Of a stretch of 64,000 bases of DNA, positions 1 to 11,394 are shown one piece after another. The stretch's first letter is position 1. Each line of letters opens with the position of its first letter. Both the position numbers and the translations under genes were made by a program. The notes under the pieces were generated by a model. That model was given only the letters and a program-made list of their open reading frames with translations. It did not search any database and was not told the origin of the DNA. The DNA comes from Isoetes taiwanensis (Eukaryota; Streptophyta; Lycopodiopsida; Isoetales; Isoetaceae), in the NCBI GenBank assembly GCA_021234155.1, contig JAJEKV010000018.1, positions 14,206,925 to 14,270,924 of the forward strand, in the 5' to 3' direction.

Positions 1-114
1 TTTGTGGGAGATATTTTGACACACCAAAATAAAAGGAAGGAATCAATAAATTCTTTGAAGAGAAGTGATGTGTTTGCTTGCGGTTAATTGACTTATTGGT
101 ATCAAGAGGTATAT

Positions 115-1245
115 CAATTTGGAAATTAAAATTAAGGAGAATTTTACCAACTGTTTTCAAGTTAAGAAAGAATAAATGCTTCTTTTAGATCTAAATCAAA
201 GATGAATTGCATAAGATGTTGGATCACAGTGTCATTGTAAGGAGTCATCTTTAGGAATGGTATCTGCATTGTTCGATGCGGAAAAAGATAGACTTTGAAT
301 TTGCATGGTGCTCGAGATTTGAACAAGCCACTATGAGATTATTTATCCTTGCCTTTTTGGAAGAAATTCTATATATGTATGCGAGAAAGACATGTACTCA
401 TTTTGGATGGTTTTCGAGGTTCAACGATTAGTATCAAAGGAAGACCAATAAAGACTTCATTTATCCTCCGCGGGGTACTTATATATATGAAAAAGAATGC
501 CATTTGGCCTAATGAATGTCGCTACCTTTAAAGAAACAATGGATATCATTTCAAAAAGCCACCATAGGCTGTTGAAATTTAGTATGTCGTTGACCTTTGT
601 AGGTTCTCCATGCTAAATAATGTGTGGAATTACTTGCAAAATGCATTCTCTATACTTGGCGAGGACTTGAGGTCAATCTAAATCAAAAAATGCATCTTTT
701 TGCATCAAGGACAACTCTTGGGACATGAGGTATCCGGCCAAGGTATTCAAGGTGCTCAAGATAAAGTTGGAAGCTCTCAAAAACTGGTACCTCCAAAGAA
801 TTTGAAGCTGAATTAGAAGTTTCATTGGTATGACAAGTTTCTGGTCATATATCCCAATTTGCTCATATCTTAAGTCCCTATCTCTAAGTTGGCCGAGGAT
901 AGGGAAGTTTTCTAAAATCACAAGCAAGCATACCTACCATGGACTGAGTGCCAAGAAGCTTTTGACTTTCTTTATTTTATCCATATGTGAAGCTACTCTT
1001 TTAAAAAGCGGTTGAGCACTGCCATTTTGAGGTTTATATCCATTGTTACTAAAAACATAGGTTTTATCATTTTGCGGGGATAAGCACACCATAGTTTTGC
1101 AAGCAAACAATGGTACGCTCTTGAAGAAAGATATACTAGAATAGAAAAAAGTCTTTGCTGCTCTCATGTTCCTCATCAATGGCGGGGGCATCTACTTACG
1201 AAAAGCAGTTCAAGTTCATATGAAGCAAAATCCAAATGGGATTGC
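115..1245 (+). pseudogene. RT and canonical RNase H remnant of F2-a pol
   Basis: Reverse-transcriptase remnant, readable only by switching frames. An EIKIKE stretch near 122-140 matches the RT N-terminal part of F1. A TSFI...KKNAIWPNEC block near 450-525 corresponds to TSFITPWGTFAMKRMPFG of the readable F1 copy at 48729-50264. A degraded FLDDLC core lies near 580-605, and a KKCIFLHQGQLLGHEV block near 680-730 is the RT thumb. From about 830 the RNH domain follows, with MTSFWSYIPICSYL matching F1 MTSFLRMYVPHFSH. Near 1160-1225, AALMFLI and HMKQNP mark the RNH end; the last motif stands where active Ty3 RNase H has TDH. Much of the apparent decay sits at CAG/CTG positions and may be technical. 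Confidence 0.75.
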
Positions 1246-2760
1246 TATTTTGGTAAAACTAAATAAATACCAAAAGATCGAGAGAGGTGGCTTGTAAGTT
1301 GCAAAGTTATGATATTACGTAAAAGGTTGCACTTGACCACGAAATCATAGCCTCTACTTGCCTTATATATTTTTTGATCATGAGGATGAAATGAATGTGC
1401 GACACTTAAGTTTCGCGATAGCACATTTTGGAAGCCTTCGAGGGAGGTCAAGCCCAGGAGGATGGCTGACAACCTATTAGGGATTTTTGCAATATGGATT
1501 CACTTCTCCAAACCTCCACTCCAGGAAGTCAGAAAAGACTTAAAGACAAGTCACGAGACAATTCAAGCTGATAAAGAAAATATCTATACCTAGTCACTTG
1601 GGGATGGAATCTTGGCGAGGAATTGTGTAAGTGAAGAAAGATACCTTGATAATTAAAGATGCACAAAAGGTATCTGTGGGGACATTTCTTTGGGGATACC
1701 CTTTGCAAAAAAGATTCACCAGTCACGGATATTATTGGCCTACTATTTTAGAGATTGCTATGAGGTTATAAAAAACTTCACCATCAATGTCAAATTTTTA
1801 GTAAAGAATTTTTATTGCGGTACCTTAAATCCTATCATATCTCGGGACACTTTCAAATCATGGGGGCTGATTATATGTGTGGTCTAATAATCCCTTCTAC
1901 AGCCAGGTCAGCATCAGATATTATTGGCTCAGTTATTTCACTATAGAGTGGAAGAGGCTATACCTTTGAGACAAGCTAATGCCCTCACAAGCTGCAAGGT
2001 TTTTTTACATGAATTTATTTGCTCGGGTTTGAGTATTCCCTTCGAGATGCATTCTGATAGAGGTACCCCACCTTTGTTAATGAAGTCATTGCTAATTTGT
2101 TGAGCATTTTGAAGGTCAAGCACACCAAAAGTTCTTCATATTATCCTGGGGGAATGGGCAAAATTTGGAAGCTCTTAACAAAGTATTGAAAAATATCTTG
2201 CAGAGAAAGCGGTGGAGATCAACAAAAGGATTGGCATATCAAAATAGTAGGCGCCCTTTGGGCTTATAGAGTCACTATCAAAGCGGCTACAAAATCACAC
2301 ACCTTTCGAATTTGGTTTTATGGCATAGAGGCGGTTCTACGATGGGAGCTTCGAGATTACCTTCTTTGAGATTAGCTCTGGTGTGTTTGCCTTTTGAACA
2401 TGCTCTCTGAGGAAATTTGGATACTTTTTGCTACATTTGGATGTAGTCTGAGAATGGGCGAGAACCTGTTTGTGAAAAAGGCTAAAGATAAAAGGCGCAT
2501 TCAAGGTGCACACAAAATACAAGCACTTTTAAAAAAGGGGCTTGTTCTCAAATGGAACAAATCAAGGAGGATTAAATTTGTAGGGTGTGTAACATTTGGG
2601 AAGGGGCCCTTTGTGGTGTTGGATCTGCGGGTACTAATTCTTATTGGTTAGGGGAGACATTAGCGGGATGCCATTGCCAAATCCTATCAACATCTTGCAC
2701 GAAAAGGTATTGGGACGACATGCTTGCTTGTCCTCTTCTTTCCTCATTAAAAGGTTTGAG
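1246..2760 (+). pseudogene. Integrase remnant of F2-a pol
   Basis: Linker plus integrase, frames broken. A YFW-P-TIL-RDCYE-like HHCC-region block lies at about 1720-1770. A block near 1965-2080 reads PLRQANALTS then SIPFEMHSDRGTP, matching F1 integrase PLREANAQAT and GIPFKIVSDRGSQ, and includes the second catalytic Asp. HTKSSSYYPGG near 2120-2150 precedes the catalytic Glu region. KGLVLKWNKSRRIKF and GPFVV near 2535-2620 match the C-terminal GPF module. No chromodomain follows, as expected for this lineage. The remnant ends near KRYW (about 2705). Confidence 0.75.
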
Positions 2761-3654
2761 ATTTATAGTAGGTTTGAAAGTAGTTAATCAGTTGATTTTT
2801 AAGCACATTATTTGATGAGTAGAAACGGTTTGACTTTGAGCACATTACTCCTAATAGAATTTGGTTCATATTCCTAGGTTGATCACATTTGGTATGGTGC
2901 AAATGATCGAAACGGGGTTGATACTAATAATTACCAAGTGTCATATCTTGAGGCATCCTTCTTCCATCTTTATTCACGATAAGCCAAGCATTCCTACCAT
3001 CCATCGACCTCTTATTCTTGTTTTTCCATACCTTAACAAGCACTCTGCCAAATCACCTTCACATCATAGCGAGTTACCAGGGTTTGAGACTAATTGGTTT
3101 ATGTGTTTCCACTTGACAGGTGCCTCTTCTTCCATATTTTTTCATCGTCTTAAGTAGCCTACCTCCCATTTTGAACTCCTTATTCATATTCTCATTCCCT
3201 AAAGAAGAAAAACACTTTGCAGGTCATCTTTACATCTGTGAGAGTTGCACTTGTTGAAGATTAGGAGAAGACATATTTTCTTGTTTTGGCGAAGTTTCAA
3301 CACTTGCACACTCACTCCATTTTTGCATTTTACCACCACCTCACCACATATACACACTCATTTTCTTTTCACTACTTATTCAATTCACAATCATTCCTAC
3401 CACCCTTCTTATGCCTTTTTTATCCACTTATTATTCCCTCACCACATCCATGCTTCCATACTCACACTCACTTCCACCTTTTTCTATCTATATTATTTCA
3501 TCACCACGTCATACCTCTTCATCTCCACTTACATCTCACACTCTCATATCTCCACTTGGATACATTGTGCTAAAGTTGAAGACCCCTAGTTATCATTTTT
3601 TGACATCACATGGGTGAGGGGACTTGACCTTTTTTTTCTTGTTTTTAGTAGAGA
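2761..3654 (+). other. F2 3' untranslated region with a pyrimidine-rich block
   Basis: No gene seen. The stretch between INT and the 3' LTR matches, on the opposite strand, 15717-16359 of F2-b, so it is a family feature. At 3290-3560 it is strongly C/T/A biased with repeated CACTC, CCACC and TCACA words, which opens overlapping His/Ser/Thr-rich reading frames that I regard as spurious. The 30 bases before the LTR contain GTGAGGGGA but no long uninterrupted polypurine tract at the boundary. Confidence 0.6.
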
Positions 3655-5553
3655 TGTTTGCCCCCAAAGGCAACATCACTAGTCAGTCTATGCATTCAAG
3701 CTAGGTCAAATTACTTTTGAAGACTAGGTCAAAGTTTGGAAGACTCTTGGCATTTAACATTGATATGGAGGTCAAAAGGATGTTTTCCTTCTTGAGTCAA
3801 CGAGTGCTTTCGAGGTTCAAATTTACATGAGATTACTTTATTTGAGTCAAAATGCTTAGTCGAAAGTATGCTCTAGAAGATTAAGGTTATGAAGTTTGGA
3901 AGACATTTTTGAAGATTGGAAGTCAAAGAGTTTGGAAGACCCATGATTGCTTGATTTTATCCTAGCCATTACTCATCTAATATTGTTCATATTCTATCTC
4001 TATCATTGAGATTTTCCTAGCATTTCTTCCCACACCCATACCCTCCTTTTGTTTTACTCTGCCTACCTCATTTTGCCTTACCCAAATTTCCCTTTCTCCA
4101 TTTCACATCACATTCCCCCATTACCCTCCTATACTTTTCACTTCATATGACATTTGTTTTACCAAATTTCCCTGCTTGAACCCTTTTGCAATTCCTTTAC
4201 CTTGCCATGCCACTTGGCCTTACTTTATGGAATATTCTTGACCATTATGCCTTTAAGGACTTAGCATATTCCCAAAGAAAAATTAGGGTTACCATTGCTA
4301 AAGTGATCCACCTGCAATTTTCTCAGACCTTTTTAAAACCATGGCCTAACTTTAAAAATAAAAATACAACTATTCCATACAGATATCACGAGACTAAAAT
4401 CTGTGAAATCGTGCTCGGCTATTCACGAAAATCGACCAGAACCTAAATTTCGCTTCCACCTGAGGTCGCCCGGTTGACACGGAGCCCTCGGAACCTACCT
4501 ATTTGACCTTCCCACTCTTTATGAACGAATAAACCCATCAATCAGGGCTAAAGATTAAAGCACACATTTGAAAACTAAGATAAAAAGCATGGGATTACGA
4601 CGAATTTTTCTTAGAAGGCCCGGAAAGGCGTACAAACCTTCTTGTGGAGTCATTCTTTGAGCATGGTGAGAAAAGGATTTTGGAGATCTCTGAGTACTCC
4701 CGATCAAGTCACAGAGATTTGGTTGGAAGTATCTATTGAAACTTTTATTGACCTGAAGTTGATTTTGGAAATCTTGAATTATTATTATCAACATTATTAT
4801 GATTGATTTACATTCCTATCAATGAAATTTGATGCCTATCGAGAAGAAATTATCTCTGTTATGATCACAGCTTTACAATTTTCCTCACGTTCCAAAATTT
4901 TATAGAAATCACAGGTACTTTTGATTACCTTTGATTCACATTTGCCATATCTCAATCCTTAAACCTTCTCTGGGCCTATATGTCTTGAAAAATCAAAATC
5001 CCACTCTAACTTGAGTTAGAAATTTTTGCACTCTGTTTTGACTATTCTTGGTTGTATTTTGCAAATCCGGTCTAAAAATTACTTTGCTTATCCGGATGAC
5101 AATCGACCATTTACCTAGATTCTTATCATCCTTAAAGCACACATTTGCTTTGGAGATTCTCTGACAACTTCGTCGGCAACTCCAAAATCCCAATCTTTGA
5201 TCAACTGTTTTAGTTATTTGCTATTGACCAAATTTTGGTACCTTTGAGCTCAGATAACCACAAACTGTTTAGACTTGGTGGGAAGCTTTACCATTGATAC
5301 CTACATCTTTTTGACTAAGTCTGATGGTTGACTCAAAAAATCGGTTGCATATCAATACCATATTTGTTTTGACAAAGGTGTCAATTTACGGAAATAGAGG
5401 AAAGGTATAAAACTTCAAGTTTTGGACTTTTTCATTGAAATTTGCTGCATAGATTGATCACCTTAAGTGATCTGGAGGTTCTAACCTCAATTTGGTGAAA
5501 AGCTCAAGTTGGGACCACTTGTGGTTGATCAGCAAAGCGAGTTTAGGGTCAGC
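3655..5553 (+). repeat. 3' LTR of F2-a (family F2)
   Basis: Starts TGTTTGCCCCCAAAGG and ends near AGGGTCA, matching the F2 termini TGTTGCCCC...GGGTCAACA. Homology to the F2-c LTR (opposite strand) is visible at the start, at CTTTATGGAATATT (4213), at AAAATCGACCAGA (4429) and in the last 100 bases (GATCACCTTAAGTGATC at 5456). At about 1.9 kb it is slightly longer than the 1723 bp F2-c LTR. The final ACA is not recognisable: AGC occupies 5551-5553 at the junction with F1-a. Confidence 0.8.
5456..5483 (+). promoter_or_regulatory. U5 stem-loop followed by a PBS-like 11-mer (F2-a)
   Basis: GATCAC-CTTAA-GTGATC forms a perfect 6-bp stem with a 5-nt loop at 5456-5472. It is followed with no gap by TGGAGGTTCTA (5473-5483), which repeats the first 11 nt of the family's tRNA-Gln primer-binding site although it lies inside U5. 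The same arrangement occurs in F2-c and, with compensatory stem changes, in F1. A role in primer annealing or reverse-transcription start is an inference. Confidence 0.55.
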
Positions 5554-7257
5554 GGTCGGATTCAATTTAATCGAAACACTCAAAAGATACAAAGTAATAT
5601 CCCAAGCTCGTGGTCTTGGAGCACGGGATCAAATAGGTACACATTCAGCAAATCCGAAGATTGGAGTCAATAATCACGGATCATAGGTAAACGTGGAGGT
5701 CGAGAATCAAGCTCGGGATCATCTGGGTCCTTCTCTTCAAAGCGAAGTAACTTCTTTGCCTCAAAGCCACCGAGTTTTTACGTGCCAAAACCCGCAGCAA
5801 ATGCTTCATTCCGTTGAGATCTTGATATTCCCCTTCAATCCTCTGTCTTTTTTAGCTCACAATTATCATTCTTGGCATTAAACATATGGTGATTAGGCGG
5901 TTTAGGTCATGATTTACTAGTTTGTTGGGCAGTGCTGGATCTTGGCGTTTTCCAAATTGGAGTTCCATAGGTTTGAGATGAAATATCCCACCGAGCTTAA
6001 GCGGTTACGTGACGAGGTATATAGCGAGGAAGAAAATTCAATAGCTCTGATTATTAGCGTGCAATATCCGTGGGATCGGTACCTCCCGCCCACTACGCCC
6101 CGGATATTCCGGCATGGGAGATTGGGTTTGGAAAGAAATTGGAAGCTTGGGGGGTATTGAAACAAGAGCTTTGCCACCTGGCGCCCCAGGCCGCGATTCA
6201 CAGGCACATATATGCTCAAAAACAAAGCCTTTTTTCAAAATTCTCTTTCTAGAATGTTTTGTACCCTATAGATACGGAATCTCTTCTCACAAAGAGAACT
6301 CTTTTGAATTTTGGCAAAAAAAATAGGCAGGAATGGATGAAGTGGCATTTGGAAATGATGACAAAGGCTAGGTGGCATGAGGAAGTATTAGCAAATGATA
6401 GATATTAGTGGCGTGTAAGCCATCTTGAATTTGAAAATTCTTTCTAGTCAAAATTTTTGAATGATATGGAGATGATATGTGGTAGTAGAGATTAATCAAT
6501 GGTGATGTAACCTTGATGATGCTAGTTTAACTTTGATATGATTTTGATTTGAATGTGAGAGTTTGACATGGAAATATGGCTAGAATGAAGATGGGTGTGA
6601 TGACTTGGCGTGTGAAGTGAAGGTGTGAAGTGACAGCACATCAAGTGCTCATTTAGGAGCCAAAGATTTTCATGGTGCAACTTTTAAGTACATCTTTGGG
6701 CACATTTTGAAATTTGAGCGCTTCCCTTGGGAATTTTGCAACCCTTTTTTTTTTTTAACTTTGCTCCAAGTTGCATGGGATGTTGACTTCATGAGCAAGA
6801 TTATGACCAAGTCAAGTCACTTTTTGAACTAATAGTGGATGATGAAGGCGAGTGGGTGTTCCATGAAAGTGTATTTTAACTAGAAGAACCTTCAAAAGGT
6901 CAAGTTTGACTTTGGGAGGTGTATGAGCAGAGGTCAAGTTCAATGGTATCTTGAGATGGTGGAGTAAATGAAAGAAGAAATCAAAATGCCAAAAGATGCC
7001 AAGATCACAAATAGCTTTACATACCATGGAATGTCATTCTTCCAAGGGGTCTTCTTCTCCTCTTCTCTTCACTGTACAGCGGTTTTGACCTTTTAGCCAT
7101 CTCAGGTGTGACTTGAGTCAATTGTCCTTCCTTTGCTCTTCAAACTTTGATGTATCCTAGTGAAGCATTTCCCTGTAATCTTGTAAAGCTAAATCAAAAT
7201 TAAATTGCAAACATGTGCTTGAAAAATAACTTCCATCTTTGCCATGGCATGGCGGCG
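5554..7257 (-). repeat. Truncated 3' LTR of F1-a
   Basis: Aligns from GGTCGGATT (5554) to GCCATGGCATGGCGGCG (7241-7257) with 44384-46086 of the array LTR. The part equivalent to 43569-44383 is absent. Differences cluster at CAG/CTG: for example ctcaggatc in the array reads ctcgggatc here, and aatccagaag reads aatccgaag. The boundary with internal sequence (GTATGCAAACC) matches TTATGCCAAACC after the array LTR. Confidence 0.8.
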
Positions 7258-8009
7258 TATGCAAACCAAGAAGAAATTTGGTCTACCACGACCCCTTTTG
7301 TTTAAATTTGTTTGTATTTCGACATAGCTCAGCCAGTTGCCAATGTGAGAATATGGTTGGCAACTCAATGACTTTTACATATGGATTTGAAAGTGGCCAA
7401 TTTGGCATTATGAATGTATATATGAATGATGTTCCTTTCGGATGAACTGCATGGAAAATAAAACTTTTTAGCTATGAAAATTTGCCGGGATGGTGAGGTA
7501 TGTCGACAGCGGTATATAGAAGATGTGGGGTTTCGGATGTAATGAGGCCAACTCTTATTGTGGATGACGATGGAGGCTGATGAAGGATGCTGCATGTAGA
7601 TAAAGCTTGTTGGATTTGAATGAGCTGGCATTTGTGGAGGCAATGGCGCTTAACTCAGATGATGAGGAACAATATAATGCAGTAGATGATAATGGCGAAT
7701 GACATGCTCGGAATGCACCTGCATGGAACTATGATGGTGTTAATTCACTCCTCAGTTTGATCACAGCACATGCATTCCCTTTTGGCCTTGCAACACTAGA
7801 AACTCACATTGAGTACCGCGAATAATAGCTTCAAGCGGAACTAGGTAAACAAGATAGGCAATTAATTTTTTGCTTTCATCCAAGCTGAAGCACCCTCTTT
7901 TCTTATATTTTGCTTTTTCATTTTTCTTGTTTTTCTTTTAACTTGTCACTAACTAATCCTAACTACATCTTACCATGAAGACTCTAGTTAACCAAAGCAA
8001 AGAACAGCA
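7258..8009 (-). other. F1-a 3' untranslated region
   Basis: No gene seen. Matches 46087-46839 of the array, including the T-rich plus strand (A-rich on the coding strand) near 7890-7945. The 6-frame reading frames here are short and not shared with other copies. Confidence 0.6.
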
Positions 8010-9365
8010 TATTTATTGTGCCAATACCTTCTTAAGTGCACAATGTTGATGGGGTTTATCCAATTCTCTTGCCATATTAATATCTTTTCTAGTAATATAA
8101 GATCCTTGTGTTTATTCCTATCACTTCAAATGGTCCCTCCCAAAGATTCTCAAATTTGGATGCTATATCTTCCTTGCTTTGTTCATTTTAACACCAACTC
8201 TCACATTTTTAAGACTCACGCAATTTGTGTCTTTGCTTTGAAGGAGCAATGTATTTCTCATTTGTGCATTCTTAGCCTCATATGCTCCCTCAATTTGCAT
8301 CAATCTCACAAATCTGTCTTTTTAGAGCCTCATCCATCTCCAAAATTGATCGATAAGCGATGCAGTGGTAGGCTCTAATAATTCTATAAGCGTCTGACTC
8401 TATCCCATATACCAAAGCTGAAAGAGTGTGTTTTGTAGCCATTTTGATGGTAGTTCCTATACTTAAAAGTGCATCATAGGTTTAAATGCCAATCCTTTTT
8501 GACACTGCGATGGTCTTTTGAGGATAGGTTGAGAGTTTATTGTGGTTGATTACGCGGCCATTTCCTTGAGGTAATAGGATACAGACTCTTGGTATGTTTG
8601 ACTTTCAAGGTGGCTAGAAGTAATGCAATTGTATGGTTTGATGAAGCGCGCCTCTGCTCGAAACTATTTTGAAAGGGATGCCAAATGCAGCACAAATATT
8701 TTCATCACGAGAAATCTTGTGATTGGCTTGAGCATTGGCTTCTCTCAAGGGGTACTCGCGGCTGGTAAGTAATCGGTGGCAACTAATATAAGCGGTGTTA
8801 ATTTGAAGGTGGGTCTAGCAGGGCCTACCGTCAGCCCACATTTGGAAAGGTCGAGGGGGAAGTTATGGCCGGTCGAGTGGTACGCAAAGTTTACCAAAAT
8901 CGACGACTATGGCGGCATTTTATAGTCTCATAACAATCCTTAAAAGAGAGTAGGCGAAAGTATCGACCTCGGGAATCTCTTTTTTGCGGTTGTACTCTGC
9001 TTTGCAAGTGTCCTCCACAAACTCCTCATGACGTAAGCTCAATTATCATTCTAGCCTCTTCTTCATCCACACCTATTGAAAGACTCCTTCCTTGTCCAAC
9101 TTTGCATAGGATCCTTGATTAGCTTTGAATTTCTTGCACTTGTCACTGAATCTTCTCAGCGTCGATTTCAAATTCTTAGGCAACTCATTTTCCTCAGATA
9201 GTTTAGATGTCCAAGCGCGGTCGATGTTTTACTGCATCAAAAGAAATCAAGTTTGTTAGATTGTCATCAACACATAAAGCAGATCTTGATCTTCATGCTC
9301 AAACAACACAAGTGGAAGATAAGAGGCGGGATTCTCAGATGCTTTACCACCTTCTGGTGATATCA
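8010..9365 (-). pseudogene. Integrase remnant of F1-a
   Basis: Collinear with the intact F1 integrase at 46818-48242. Recognisable on the minus strand are the GPF module region (8100-8160), the polynucleotidyl-transferase core (8560-8830), the HHCC region (8900-9040) and the N-terminal extension up to 9365. No long frame survives. Compared with the array copy, changes fall at CWG sites: 'ggctgcctctatcagaaac' there reads 'gcgcgcctctgctcgaaac' here (near 8645). Confidence 0.75.
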
Positions 9366-11360
9366 TAAACTTGGATCTTACAAACACACCTTAATTGTGC
9401 CCCGGTTTGCTTTTTGCAAAAGAGGTGAAAAGTTTTTGTCTCATGAATACTTGCACCTGATTGTTTTGAAGAAGATGTCCTTATATACTCTCAAGACATG
9501 CTTGCTTCTTTCTACTTTTCTCAATCACAGGATATCTTAATTGATGTCGAGACCACATCTTGCTTGCAAAAGCAATTACATGAATCCCCTTACTGTGATC
9601 ACCAAACCGGTAACACTGATATAAGCTTTGAGGTTTCTCTAGATCGGGAGGTTTTAGTAGGATAGATTTTGCAAATGGCATCAATGATCTTGTCAAAGGA
9701 ATTTTGGCATTGCTCATCCCAATCTCTAGGATGCGCTTGCTTTTCATTTTTGGAGAACTTCCCAGGCCTTTGTGAGGTTAGAGATTGGGCTCATAGTATA
9801 GGAAAAATGAGGGACATACATTCTCAAAAAGCTGATTATCCCCACTTGAAGCTTTTACTTGCTTGAGGTTTTAAGGTGCGGTTTCCTTGAGGCTTCCAAC
9901 TGAGATGTCTTGTAATTCTTTGTAGATACTACATGCCCAAAGCAATTCTCCTTTGAGAGATAAAAAACACATTTTTGAGTTCAAACTCACTCCCCCTTTT
10001 CTCACAAATCAAACAACATGGATTAGCATATCAAAATGTTTTTCGAAGAAGTTCCCAAAACAAAGGTCATCCAAAATACCACGAAAAAATATTGTGACAT
10101 TTCTCTAAAGTGCTATCGAAATACTGGAATGGCTGCGGTCATTTCATCGTCAAATGGCATTCTTTCATAGCCAAATGTTCCCCGAGGTGTGATAAATGAA
10201 GTTTTTGGCTGATCACTTTCCTTGATGCTTATACGATTGAAACACGAAAAGCCATCCAGAATAGGTAAATCTCCTTCCCACCTTTCTGACATGCAACACT
10301 TCTTCGAAATGGCAAAGGATAGCAATCTTTGATAGTAGGCTTTTGTTTAGAAATCTACCATTATGCAAATTCTAATAGTCTTGTTTTTCTTCTCCTTGCA
10401 GGGTATAATGCAAGATAGCCACTCGGGGTTTTACAATTCTGCAATCACACATCACTTGTTTAATTCCTCCTTGAATTCAAGACCTATAGAAGCATTGGTC
10501 CTTCTTAAACTTGTATAATAGGTTTCCATACCTTTCCTTGATCTTGTTCAAACTCACAAATGCTTTTGTCAACACCCACCAACTCATCATAATCCTTAAG
10601 CAAAGACATGTTCAATCATCAAAAGAATTTATTTTAACCAACATTGTCTCTTCTTCTTTAAACAATCCTGCAACATATAATACCCTATCTGACCTTCTTA
10701 TTACAACTTGACTTCCCTTTACATTTTGTCTTCACTTGCATTGATTTACCCAGATGGGAGTATAAGCTATTCTTGAGATCTTTCTTCTCAGCTCTTCTTC
10801 TTGAATTGCTCCCTCGGCCAAATGTTCCCACATTGCTTTACTCACGCACAATGAGTACCTTCTGAATTTTGCTCCCTTGGCACATGGCAAAGTTCGGGTT
10901 TCAAAATTCCTCGAGTTCGAGCATAGCTTGATTTCACATTTGCATCGTAATACTTCACTCTTGGCACGGCTCCATTCTCACGATGTTTGCTGCCGGAACC
11001 AATTTTGAATCTCCGAAGATGATTACATCTGATGTTCAGATTTCGCACTTCTTAGAGGCCGATAATTCTCTATATACGCCATAGTATTGGCATTTGGATA
11101 AATTCTTCCTACTTTGTAAGCGCTGTTGGAAGCATCCTTGAGAATATAGCGGCCCGAAGATGCCACGGTAAAGCCTTTTAGGAAACACCACCATCAAACC
11201 ATAAATAAAGCAAAATTGTTAGCAGTTTAGCTGAAGCTAATTCTTTTGGGATTTTTATGCTTCAGACTCTATCTCTGCATTAGGTTCAAATTCTCCACAT
11301 GGATGTGATAGCGGCATTTCTTCTTCAATAAAATTCATGTAAAACTCTCACAACTTTGTG
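9366..11360 (-). pseudogene. aRNH-RT-RNH remnant of F1-a pol
   Basis: Minus strand; from right to left: aRNH (about 10840-11270; HVPRE followed by a mutated QNGEAD-type block), RT (about 9850-10720; DGFSCFNRISIKESDQPKTSFITP and GTFGYERMPF lie in the frame at 10113-10325) and RNH/linker (9366-9850; KSILLKPPDLEKPQS in the frame at 9481-9747). Multiple frame breaks. The RNH residues visible give no sign of restored catalytic acids. Confidence 0.75.
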
Positions 11361-11394
11361 TACAATGTTACCTTTGCTGCCATTTGAAATAGTG

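Larger units (their letters stand above)
1..5553 (+). mobile_element. F2-a: Ty3/gypsy retrotransposon, family F2, left end outside the window
   Basis: Plus-strand element entering from the left edge within pol. In order it holds RT and RNH remnants, INT remnant, a pyrimidine-rich 3' untranslated region and a full-length 3' LTR. The LTR start (TGTTTGCCCCC) and body match the 5' LTR of F2-c at 39970-41692 read on the minus strand, which assigns the family. Coding frames are broken throughout. The last LTR bases run straight into the middle of an F1 LTR at 5554, so F2-a most likely inserted into the 3' LTR of F1-a. The matching left part of that LTR would lie outside the window. Confidence 0.85.

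Noticed and set aside
3245-3617. Overlapping His/Ser/Thr-rich open frames of 68-114 residues
   Set aside because: They come from a pyrimidine-rich 3' untranslated block of F2; all three frames are open because of composition, and no copy elsewhere keeps them.
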